This document shows, piece by piece, positions 1 through 5,541 of a stretch of DNA of 6,565 nt (position 1 is its first letter; each line of letters starts with the position of its first letter). Source of the DNA: Oscillospiraceae bacterium (lineage in GTDB: Bacteria; Bacillota; Clostridia; Oscillospirales; Acutalibacteraceae); contig DNGF01000184.1 in the NCBI GenBank assembly GCA_003486665.1, positions 1 to 6,565 on the forward strand, in the 5' to 3' direction. The translations under genes and the position numbers were made by a program. The notes below the pieces were generated by a model. That model did no database searches, was not told where the DNA came from, and saw only the letters and a program-made list of their open reading frames with translations.

Positions 1-902
1 ATGTCAAGCTCAACGTTCCGGCAGATAAGAACATTGACACCCTTATCATCAATGCCGCGGAATGTGAGCCGTACATAACGGTTGACTACCGCGAATGTAT
101 CGACAATTCGTGGGATATCTGTTCAGGCATTAAAACCGTTAAAGAGATTCTCAATATTCCAAACGTCGTTATAGCGGTCGAGGATAACAAGCCCGACGCA
201 TTTGAAATTCTTCATCAGATCGTTGACAAAGAAGCGGGTGCGGACAGCTCAATCAAAATAATGCAGCTCAAGTCCGTTTATCCTCAGGGCGCAGAAAAAA
301 TGATGGTTCAGTCGGCAACAGGCCGTCAGGTTCCTCCGGGAAAGCTTCCGGCAGACGTCGGATGTATCGTCATGAATGTCACTTCGATCGCATTCATTGC
401 CCGTTATCTCAAAACAGGCAAGCCGCTTGTCAGCCGTTCAATGACCGTTGACGGCATGGCTATCGCCGAGCCGAAGAACGTTCGAGTTCCGATCGGTACA
501 AGCTTTGCGGATGTTGTTGAGTTCTGCGGCGGATTTAAAGAGGATCCCGTTAAGATTATCGCAGGCGGTCCGATGATGGGCATGGCAATTACCGATGTCA
601 ACTACCCGATTTCAAAGAGTAACAACGCTTTGCTTGCTTTCTCCGCTAAGGACGCAAAGATTTTCAGAGAAACAGACTGTATCCGCTGCGGTCGCTGTGC
701 CGCCGCCTGTCCGATGAGCCTTGCACCGACAAAAATCATCCGCGATTCAAAAGCCAAGGACATTGACGCTCTCAACAAGGACGGCGTTATGGTCTGCATG
801 GAGTGCGGCAGCTGTGCATATTCATGCCCTGCCAAAAAGCCGCTTGTCCAGCACATGAGGCTTGCAAAATCAATCATCAGAGAGGCAGGTGCAAAGAAAT
901 GA
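1..902 (+). CDS. rnfC: RnfC, NADH-binding iron-sulfur subunit of the Rnf complex (5'-truncated)
   Basis: This is the peripheral cytoplasmic subunit that passes electrons to NAD+ in the ferredoxin:NAD+ oxidoreductase. The reading frame is open from base 3, so about 299 residues are visible. Full-length family members are roughly 430-450 residues, so about a third is missing. The fragment opens at VKLNVPADKN, just past where the glycine-rich flavin/NADH loop (GxGGAGFPTHVK type) is expected, followed by the family block NAAECEPYITVDYR. An SLBB-type region follows (YPQGAEKMM, GRQVPPGKLPADVG). Near the C-terminus are two CxxCxxCxxxCP motifs for two [4Fe-4S] clusters, CIRCGRCAAACP (bases 678-713) and CMECGSCAYSCP (795-830). 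The ATG at 261 lies inside the domain and is not the start. The stop overlaps the rnfD start (ATGA). The assignment is firm; the true start and promoter lie outside the window. Confidence 0.96.
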   Translation, partial: VKLNVPADKNIDTLIINAAECEPYITVDYRECIDNSWDICSGIKTVKEILNIPNVVIAVEDNKPDAFEILHQIVDKEAGADSSIKIMQLKSVYPQGAEKMMVQSATGRQVPPGKLPADVGCIVMNVTSIAFIARYLKTGKPLVSRSMTVDGMAIAEPKNVRVPIGTSFADVVEFCGGFKEDPVKIIAGGPMMGMAITDVNYPISKSNNALLAFSAKDAKIFRETDCIRCGRCAAACPMSLAPTKIIRDSKAKDIDALNKDGVMVCMECGSCAYSCPAKKPLVQHMRLAKSIIREAGAKK

Positions 903-1894
903 CATTAAAAAACAAGCTCGTTGTCAGCGCATCTCCTCACGACCGCAGTCCGAGGACTGTAAGGAGCCTGATGCTTGACGTTATTATCGCACTTATTCCG
1001 GCGCTTATCGCTTCGGTTATCTTCTACGGTCCGAGGGCGCTGCTCATTGAATGTATCAGCGTTGCGACCTGCGTAATATTTGAGTACATCACCAGAATCG
1101 TATTCAAGCGCAGCCAGTCCATCGGCGATCTCAGCGCAGTTATCACAGGACTTTTGCTTGCTTTCAACCTGCCGGTTTCCATTCCGCTCTGGATGGTAGT
1201 TATCGGCTCGCTCGTTGCGATAGTTGTTGTAAAGCAATTCTTCGGCGGTATCGGTCAGAACTTTGTCAATCCCGCTCTTGCAGGACGTATCGTTCTTCTG
1301 ACCTCGTTCCCGGTTGCTATGTCAACCTGGACTCAGCCGCTCACATGGACAATGTCAAAGCTTGACGGCATCACCTCCGCTTCTCCCCTCTCGTCTATTC
1401 ATGAGATGGCTTCGGGCGGTGCGGCTCCCGATGTTTCACTTGTTGAAATGCTTATCGGCTGGCGTGCAGGCTGTCTTGGCGAAACCTGTGCCGTTGCACT
1501 TCTTCTCGGCGGCATTTATCTTGTTATCCGTAAGGTTATTTCTCCGACAATTCCGCTTACATATATCGGCACGGTTGCCGTTATCATGCTCATCGCAGGC
1601 AAGGGTGATTTCCGCTTCGTTGCATATGAGCTTCTCGGCGGCGGACTTATGCTCGGTGCGATCTTCATGGCAACGGATTACACGACCTCACCGATCACCT
1701 TCAAGGGCAAGATCATCTTCGGTATCGGCTGCGGTCTTATCACCTCGATAATCCGAATTTTCGGCAATCTTCCCGAAGGCGTTTCCTACTCAATCATCAT
1801 CATGAACATTCTTGTTCCGCTGATTGAAAATGTTACGCTTCCCAAGCCGTTCGGCACTCCCAAAAAAGAGAAAAAGGAGGCTGAGGCAAAATGA
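899..1894 (+). CDS. rnfD: RnfD, membrane flavoprotein subunit of the Rnf complex
   Basis: This integral membrane subunit (331 aa, normal family length) carries a covalently bound FMN on its outer face and belongs to the NqrB/RnfD family. Visible family marks are GGIGQNFVNPALAGR (residues 116-130), the flavin-site segment DGITSASPL (156-164) and MATDYTTSPIT (257-267). Many hydrophobic stretches follow one another, for example about 24-43, 46-69, 97-112, 197-212, 221-234, 244-258, 272-288 and 297-312. The ATG at 899 was chosen because it makes the usual ATGA overlap with the rnfC stop and gives the family N-terminus (KNKLVVSASPHDRS). An upstream ATG at 803 would add 32 residues encoded within rnfC. 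The ribosome binding site is modest (AGGTG, 887-891). Odd point: the expected flavin-accepting threonine is Ser162 (TCT, 1382-1384). The lysine/glutamate-rich tail contains the rnfG ribosome binding site. Confidence 0.96.
   Translation: MTLKNKLVVSASPHDRSPRTVRSLMLDVIIALIPALIASVIFYGPRALLIECISVATCVIFEYITRIVFKRSQSIGDLSAVITGLLLAFNLPVSIPLWMVVIGSLVAIVVVKQFFGGIGQNFVNPALAGRIVLLTSFPVAMSTWTQPLTWTMSKLDGITSASPLSSIHEMASGGAAPDVSLVEMLIGWRAGCLGETCAVALLLGGIYLVIRKVISPTIPLTYIGTVAVIMLIAGKGDFRFVAYELLGGGLMLGAIFMATDYTTSPITFKGKIIFGIGCGLITSIIRIFGNLPEGVSYSIIIMNILVPLIENVTLPKPFGTPKKEKKEAEAK
1865..1893 (+). promoter_or_regulatory. Ribosome binding site and start of rnfG, embedded in the rnfD tail (copy 1 of a near-repeat)
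   Basis: AAAGGAGG (1873-1880) lies 10 bases before the rnfG ATG (1891), entirely inside rnfD codons for the tail KKEAEAK. It fixes the rnfG start. The 29 bases match those at the rnfE-rnfA junction (3171-3199) at 25 positions. The ATGA stop/start overlap suggests translational coupling, which is an inference. Confidence 0.85.
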
Positions 1895-2451
1895 AAAAGC
1901 AAATTTTGATTCCCACGGTTGCGCTCTTTATTATCTGCCTTGTCGCAACAACCTTGCTTGCGCTGGCAAATAACGTAACCGCTCCGATAATCGAAAAGAA
2001 CTCGGCAGAGTCCGAGGCTCAGTCCCGTATGGAGGTTCTGGCAGACGCAAAGAGCTTTGAGGACAAAACCCTCAACGGCATCAGCTATGCAGTCGGTCTT
2101 GACGCCGGCAAGCAGACGGTCGGCATGGTTTTCACAACCACATCGAAGAGCTACGGCGGCGACCTTATCGTTATGACAGGCGTTGACAACGAGGGCAAGG
2201 TCACGGGAATTCAGATCCTCTCTATCAGCGATACCGCAGGTCTTGGCATGAAGGCGCAGACAGATTCCTTTAAGGACCAGTTCAAGGGTCTTGTCAACGG
2301 AATTAAGGTTGCAAAGAACAGTGCAGACCATGACAACAACGAGATTCTCGCTCTCACGGGCGCAACTATTACGTCCAACGCCGTAACAACGGCGGTCAAC
2401 GAGGCTCTCGCAAATTACAAAACTATCACAGAAAACGGAGGTGCTAACTGA
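1891..2451 (+). CDS. rnfG: RnfG, membrane-anchored FMN-binding subunit of the Rnf complex
   Basis: This 186 aa protein has one N-terminal membrane anchor (about residues 5-27) and a soluble FMN-binding domain expected on the outer face of the membrane. The flavinylation motif is near the C-terminus, LTGATITS at residues 155-162. Thr159 is the expected acceptor of a phosphodiester-linked FMN, attached in this family by the ApbE flavin transferase; no apbE is in the window. Other family features are the anchor exit LALANNVTAPIIEKN and the block ISDTAGLG (112-119). The aspartate often found three residues before the Thr/Ser of the TGAT motif is Leu153 here. The start is set by AAAGGAGG at 1873-1880 and overlaps the rnfD stop. 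Its own stop overlaps the rnfE start (TGATG), and the ribosome binding site for rnfE (GGAGG, 2437-2441) lies in its last codons. Confidence 0.96.
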   Translation: MKKQILIPTVALFIICLVATTLLALANNVTAPIIEKNSAESEAQSRMEVLADAKSFEDKTLNGISYAVGLDAGKQTVGMVFTTTSKSYGGDLIVMTGVDNEGKVTGIQILSISDTAGLGMKAQTDSFKDQFKGLVNGIKVAKNSADHDNNEILALTGATITSNAVTTAVNEALANYKTITENGGAN

Positions 2452-3197
2452 TGGCTGAAAAGAAATCCTTAGGCAAGGAGCTTACCAAGGGCTTTATCAT
2501 CGAAAACCCTGTTCTTCGCCTTGTACTCGGCACCTGCCCCACCCTCGCAACAACGACCTCCGTTTCAAGTGCGATCGGTATGGGCGTTTCGGCTTCGATC
2601 GTTCTCATCTGCTCAAACATCGTTATCTCGGCATTGAGAAAGGTTATTCCGCAGAAGGTTCGTATCCCTGCATACATCGTTATCATCGCTTCGTTCGTTA
2701 CAATCGTTCAGATGCTCGTCAAGGCATTTGTTCCCGTACTCAACGAACAGCTCGGAGTTTATCTTCCGCTTATCGTTGTTAACTGTATCATCCTCGGCAG
2801 AGCGGAAGCATTTGCAAGCAAGAACGGCGTACTCGCCTCGGCGGTTGACGGCTTGGGTATGGGCATAGGCTTCACGGGAGCCCTCTTCGTTATGGGTACA
2901 ATCCGTGAGATCCTCGGTGCAGGCACATTCCTCAACGGAATCAGCGACCTCATCGGCGGCAGCTTCAACGGCTTCTCTATCCCCTTCCTCAACGAAAACC
3001 CGATGCTTATATTCATCCTCGCTCCCGGCGGATTCTTTGTATTCGGCATGGTAATGGCTCTCGCAAATAAGATCGCCGAGTCAAAGGGCAAGCCCAAGGC
3101 TGTGCTTCACGGCTGCGAAAACTGCCCGATGGCTAAGTCCTGCGCTATCAAAGACACTCACGAGAGCTGTGAAGAGAAGAAGGAGGCTGAAGCATAA
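2451..3197 (+). CDS. rnfE: RnfE, membrane subunit of the Rnf complex with a cysteine-bearing tail
   Basis: This 248 aa integral membrane protein belongs to the RnfA/RnfE/NqrD/NqrE family. It pairs with RnfA to hold an iron-sulfur centre within the membrane. The two half-site motifs are LGTCPTLATT (Cys29) and LPLIVVNCIILGRAEAF (Cys112). About six hydrophobic helices fall at residues 22-36, 41-62, 72-93, 102-118, 133-152 and 185-205. The start is supported by GGAGG at 2437-2441, nine bases before ATG, and by a one-base overlap with the rnfG stop. After the last helix the protein runs on for about 40 residues, with four cysteines spaced C-x2-C-x5-C-x8-C (Cys222, 225, 231, 240), then EEKKEAEA. 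That tail makes it slightly longer than members I recall at roughly 200-235 residues. The tail could bind metal or form disulfides; which is not shown by the sequence. Confidence 0.95.
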   Translation: MAEKKSLGKELTKGFIIENPVLRLVLGTCPTLATTTSVSSAIGMGVSASIVLICSNIVISALRKVIPQKVRIPAYIVIIASFVTIVQMLVKAFVPVLNEQLGVYLPLIVVNCIILGRAEAFASKNGVLASAVDGLGMGIGFTGALFVMGTIREILGAGTFLNGISDLIGGSFNGFSIPFLNENPMLIFILAPGGFFVFGMVMALANKIAESKGKPKAVLHGCENCPMAKSCAIKDTHESCEEKKEAEA

Positions 3198-3199
3198 TG
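3171..3199 (+). promoter_or_regulatory. Ribosome binding site and start of rnfA, embedded in the rnfE tail (copy 2 of a near-repeat)
   Basis: AAGGAGG (3180-3186) lies 10 bases before the rnfA ATG (3197), within the rnfE codons for KKEAEA, and TAATG joins stop and start. Sequence and spacing nearly duplicate the rnfD-rnfG junction at 1865-1893, differing at four positions. Confidence 0.85.
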
Positions 3200-3796
3200 G
3201 AAATGACAAAAGGTCTTCTGAGCATACTGCTCACAATGATTCTCACTCAGAACTTTGTTCTTTCAAGATTCCTCGGCATCTGTCCGTTCCTCGGCGTTTC
3301 AAAGAAGCTGAACACGGCAGTCGGTATGTCACTTGCCGTTATCTTCGTTATGGCGCTTTCAACGGCGGTTACATATCCGATAAACAAGTATCTGCTTGTT
3401 GCCAACAATCTTGAATATCTTCAGACAATCGTATTCATTCTCGTCATTGCCGCACTCGTTCAGATGGTTGAGATCATCCTCAAGAAGTATATGCCGGCTC
3501 TTTACAATGCACTCGGCATTTATCTTCCGCTTATCACAACGAACTGCGCGGTTCTCGGCGTTGTAACTCTCAATGTTGACAACGGCTATAACTTTATGCA
3601 GTCGCTCATCTGCGCTATCGGCGGCGGTGTCGGCTTCATGATCGCAATGATCATGTTCGCAGGCGTTCGTTCAAGACTTGAATCCTGCGACATTCCGAAA
3701 TTCCTTAAAGGTCTGCCCATCACACTTGTTGCCGCTTCGCTTGTTTCCCTTTCTTTCTTGGGATTTGCAGGCGTTGTTGACAAGATCTTTGCATAA
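3197..3796 (+). CDS. rnfA: RnfA, membrane subunit of the Rnf complex
   Basis: This 199 aa, six-helix membrane protein is the paralogue of RnfE. In the known family the two sit in opposite orientations and jointly bind an iron-sulfur centre that moves electrons across the membrane. The expected cysteine motifs are LGICPFLGVS (Cys29) and LPLITTNCAVLG (Cys117). The N-terminal TQNFVLSRFLG and the loop VRSRLESCDIPK are typical of the family. Helices are seen at about residues 5-22, 40-60, 73-94, 103-124, 133-155 and 171-195. The start has AAGGAGG at 3180-3186 and a one-base overlap with the rnfE stop. Its length is normal. It is followed by a 12-base gap to rnfB, in which AAGGAGG (3795-3801) overlaps the rnfA stop codon. 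Confidence 0.97.
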   Translation: MEMTKGLLSILLTMILTQNFVLSRFLGICPFLGVSKKLNTAVGMSLAVIFVMALSTAVTYPINKYLLVANNLEYLQTIVFILVIAALVQMVEIILKKYMPALYNALGIYLPLITTNCAVLGVVTLNVDNGYNFMQSLICAIGGGVGFMIAMIMFAGVRSRLESCDIPKFLKGLPITLVAASLVSLSFLGFAGVVDKIFA

Positions 3797-3808
3797 GGAG
3801 GCGCGAAT

Positions 3809-4612
3809 ATGAATCCTATTGTTTTAGCAATTCTGATCGTTTCGGTCATCGGACTCATCGCAGGTCTTGGACTTGCGGTCGCTTCCATCGTCATGGCTGT
3901 TCCCGTTGATAAAAAGGCGGAAGCTATCCGCGAATGTCTGCCGGGTGCAAACTGCGGCGCTTGCGGATTTTCGGGCTGTGACGGCTATGCGGCGGCTCTT
4001 TCAAAGGGCATTACAACGAATACAGCTCTCTGCGCTCCCGGCGGAAATGAAGCTTCAAAGGCTATCGCAGAGGTCACGGGACTTTCGGCAGGCTCGGTTG
4101 CTCCCATGGCGGCGGTCGTCATGTGTCAGGGCTTCTGCGGCAAGGCTGAAACCAAGATGGAATACAACGGCGTCAGCTCATGCGAAATGGCAAAGCAGCT
4201 TTTCGGCGGTCCGAAAGAGTGCATCTACGGCTGTATCGGACTCGGTGACTGCATGAGCGCGTGTCAGTATGACGCAATTCATATCTGCGACGGCGTTGCA
4301 AGAATCAACCCCATAATGTGTAAGGCTTGTAAGCAGTGCCTTAAGACCTGCCCGAACCACATCATCAAGATGATGCCTCTGCATGAGGCAAAGGCGGCAA
4401 ACCTTTGCGTAAATCACGACAAGGGCGCAATCACACGCAAGGAATGTTCAAACGGCTGTATCGGCTGTATGAAGTGTGTCAAGGCGTGCGAATTCGGCGC
4501 AGTTGAGGTCAAGGACTTCTGTGCCAAGGTTGATTACAACAAATGCACAGGCTGCGGAAAATGCACCGAGGCTTGTCCCGTTAAGTGTATCAATCTCATA
4601 ACGCTTGATTAA
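3809..4612 (+). CDS. rnfB: RnfB, multi-cluster ferredoxin-accepting subunit of the Rnf complex
   Basis: RnfB is the entry point for electrons from reduced ferredoxin. This copy has 267 aa and 29 cysteines. One N-terminal membrane helix (about residues 4-30) anchors it. A cluster-binding domain follows with Cys49, 52, 57 and 75 (NCGACGFSGCDGYA). The clostridial-type middle has C-x3-C-x5-C-x3-C (Cys138, 142, 148, 152). Then come three ferredoxin motifs: CKACKQCLKTCP (171-182), CIGCMKCVKACE (217-228) and CTGCGKCTEACP (246-257). Pro is replaced after the fourth Cys in two of the four motifs (CQYDAI at 152, CEFGAV at 227). The start has AAGGAGG at 3795-3801, seven bases before ATG. Being last in the operon, long and rich in clusters fits the clostridial C-D-G-E-A-B arrangement rather than the proteobacterial order. 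It is followed after 18 bases by an intrinsic terminator. Confidence 0.97.
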   Translation: MNPIVLAILIVSVIGLIAGLGLAVASIVMAVPVDKKAEAIRECLPGANCGACGFSGCDGYAAALSKGITTNTALCAPGGNEASKAIAEVTGLSAGSVAPMAAVVMCQGFCGKAETKMEYNGVSSCEMAKQLFGGPKECIYGCIGLGDCMSACQYDAIHICDGVARINPIMCKACKQCLKTCPNHIIKMMPLHEAKAANLCVNHDKGAITRKECSNGCIGCMKCVKACEFGAVEVKDFCAKVDYNKCTGCGKCTEACPVKCINLITLD

Positions 4613-4630
4613 TCAAATCAGTTATAATTT

Positions 4631-4675
4631 AATCCCATTGATATCGGAATGATCCGGAATCAATGGGATTTTTTT
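4631..4675 (+). terminator. Rho-independent terminator of the rnf operon
   Basis: A perfect 12-bp stem, AATCCCATTGAT (4631-4642) with ATCAATGGGATT (4659-4670), can extend into an inner 4-bp stem CGGA/TCCG closed by loop ATGA (4649-4652). A run of seven T at 4669-4675 begins in the last stem bases. The minus-strand reading has no comparable T run, so it should act only on rightward transcription. It begins 18 bases after the rnfB stop. Confidence 0.92.
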
Positions 4676-4723
4676 ATGTCCTGTTTTTGCAAAAAATATA
4701 TCAAGGATTGACAAAGTGCGTAT

Positions 4724-4752
4724 AAAAAAAGCAGCGACATTCCTGCCGCTGC
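4724..4752 (-). terminator. Rho-independent terminator of the minus-strand phosphoribosyltransferase-like gene
   Basis: On the minus strand an 8-bp stem, GCAGCGGC with GTCGCTGC (one G-T pair; plus-strand arms 4745-4752 and 4731-4738), has the 6-base loop AGGAAT. It is followed directly by seven T (plus-strand A run 4724-4730). It lies about 38 bases beyond the stop at 4791. With the rnf terminator it forms a convergent pair of separate one-way terminators. Confidence 0.9.
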
Positions 4753-4790
4753 CGTACTTCATTTTAACTTTTTTCAAGATGCGAAGCTCA

Positions 4791-5432
4791 TTAAAGCATC
4801 GAGCAACCGAAGCTGTTGATGAGCGCGTCAATACGAATTCCCTTCTTGCAAAGCGGACACTCCATTGCCGAGTGACTCTCATAATCCGGCAGATCATGCG
4901 GATCAAAAACCGATGAAACCTGGAAGCCCTCGCACTCCTTCATCGTTGCAAAGATCGAAGCGATGCCGACAGGAGTACCCGAATAGTAGCGGATTGCCTC
5001 AAAAGCATTCTGTGCAGTGCTGCCCGTAACAACCGATGCGGCAAGGATAAGGACCTGCTTGCCTGAGATCATCTGAACGATGTTATCACGGAACATGAGC
5101 TGGTTACTTGCCGTATATTCCGGTGCAAGAATATTTATCTCTCTGTTCGCATTGATGCTTGCGAGATCGTTTTTTGTCAGCTCGCTTGCAAGGCAGGTAC
5201 CGATGACCTCTGTACCGTCAAGACAGAGAATTGTGTCAATCTCTGTATGGAGCTTGTAGTTCGGTGCAATCGCCTTTGCGACAGCCTTTGCCTCGGAAAG
5301 ACACGATTTCTGCGAGGTGATGTCTATATAATAATTCAAGTGGCTTCTTCCTGCCACAAAATGTCCCTTATAACCGCTGAGATAGAGGTGAGGGATCTTT
5401 GTTTCAATTTTAAACTTCTCACTTAATGCCAT
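4791..5432 (-). CDS. Phosphoribosyltransferase-like protein (orotate PRTase-like), degenerate PRPP loop
   Basis: This 213 aa soluble protein resembles the orotate phosphoribosyltransferase branch of type I PRTases, a fold that normally uses PRPP to build nucleotides. A Rossmann-like core is visible: strand and loop IDTILCLDGTEVIG (65-78), then VLILAASVVTGSTAQ (127-141) at the PRPP-loop position, followed by the helix AFEAIRYY. In active enzymes this loop reads like V-D-D-x-x-T-T-G-x-T. Here both acidic residues are Ala131-Ala132, while TGST is kept. The C-terminus has CPLCKKG (192-198) and ends near FGCSML; a CPLC segment also occurs at the end of some PyrE proteins. The start is supported by GAGGAGA (plus 5439-5445), six bases before ATG. 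It has its own promoter and terminator. Orotate specificity and even catalysis are uncertain, so no gene symbol is given. Confidence 0.8.
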   Translation of the reverse strand: MALSEKFKIETKIPHLYLSGYKGHFVAGRSHLNYYIDITSQKSCLSEAKAVAKAIAPNYKLHTEIDTILCLDGTEVIGTCLASELTKNDLASINANREINILAPEYTASNQLMFRDNIVQMISGKQVLILAASVVTGSTAQNAFEAIRYYSGTPVGIASIFATMKECEGFQVSSVFDPHDLPDYESHSAMECPLCKKGIRIDALINSFGCSML

Positions 5433-5486
5433 AATGCTTCTCCTCTCTTGTAATCGCCTTTCGGCGGTCGCTGATATGGTATATTT

Positions 5487-5515
5487 ATTTTATCATGCGG
5501 CAAAGACTTTTGCAA
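5487..5515 (-). promoter_or_regulatory. Sigma-70/SigA-type promoter for the phosphoribosyltransferase-like gene
   Basis: On the minus strand a -35 box TTGCAA (plus 5510-5515) is separated by exactly 17 bases from a -10 box TAAAAT (plus 5487-5492). The -10 is preceded by TGA, giving the TGN extended form. Transcription would begin near 5480, leaving a leader of about 48 bases. It lies in the 109-base gap after the serine dehydratase gene, in which I see no terminator for that gene. Read-through from upstream is therefore possible. Confidence 0.7.
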
Positions 5516-5541
5516 TAGCTTTACCGTGATATTCTGACAAA

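Larger units (their letters stand above)
4613..4790. other. Convergent intergenic region between rnfB and the phosphoribosyltransferase-like gene
   Basis: This stretch holds the two opposed terminators and an AT-rich 48-base spacer between them (4676-4723). No coding or RNA gene is supported here. Confidence 0.8.

Noticed and set aside
803..898. Longer rnfD start at ATG 803
   Set aside because: The extra 32 residues are rnfC coding sequence in another frame, and ATG 899 gives the ATGA overlap and the family N-terminus.
261..902. ATG at 261 as the start of a short iron-sulfur protein
   Set aside because: The same frame is open upstream to the window edge and encodes conserved RnfC sequence (NAAECEPYITVDYR), so this is an internal methionine.
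1314..1751. Plus-strand open frame of 145 codons inside rnfD
   Set aside because: It is in an alternate frame of rnfD, with serine/arginine/leucine-rich low-complexity content typical of a frame shadow.
1862..1880. A-rich run near the end of rnfD as a programmed frameshift site
   Set aside because: The codon phase does not give an X-XXY-YYZ slippery heptamer, and the purine richness is explained by Lys/Glu codons and the rnfG ribosome binding site.
1786..2331. Minus-strand open frame of 181 codons opposite rnfD/rnfG
   Set aside because: It lies antisense to two well-supported genes, shows no recognisable family motif and has no independent support; it is a shadow.
4708..4736. Perfect TTGACA at 4708-4713 as a plus-strand promoter
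   Set aside because: A -10 box at 16-18 bases would fall on GCAGCG, the stem of the opposing terminator; the TATAAA at 4721 is only 7 bases away, and no plus-strand gene follows.
5455..5466. Hairpin CGCC-loop-GGCG in the leader of the phosphoribosyltransferase-like gene, as a terminator or riboswitch
   Set aside because: The stem is only 4 bp, no T run follows on the minus strand, and the leader of about 48 bases is too short for a known riboswitch.
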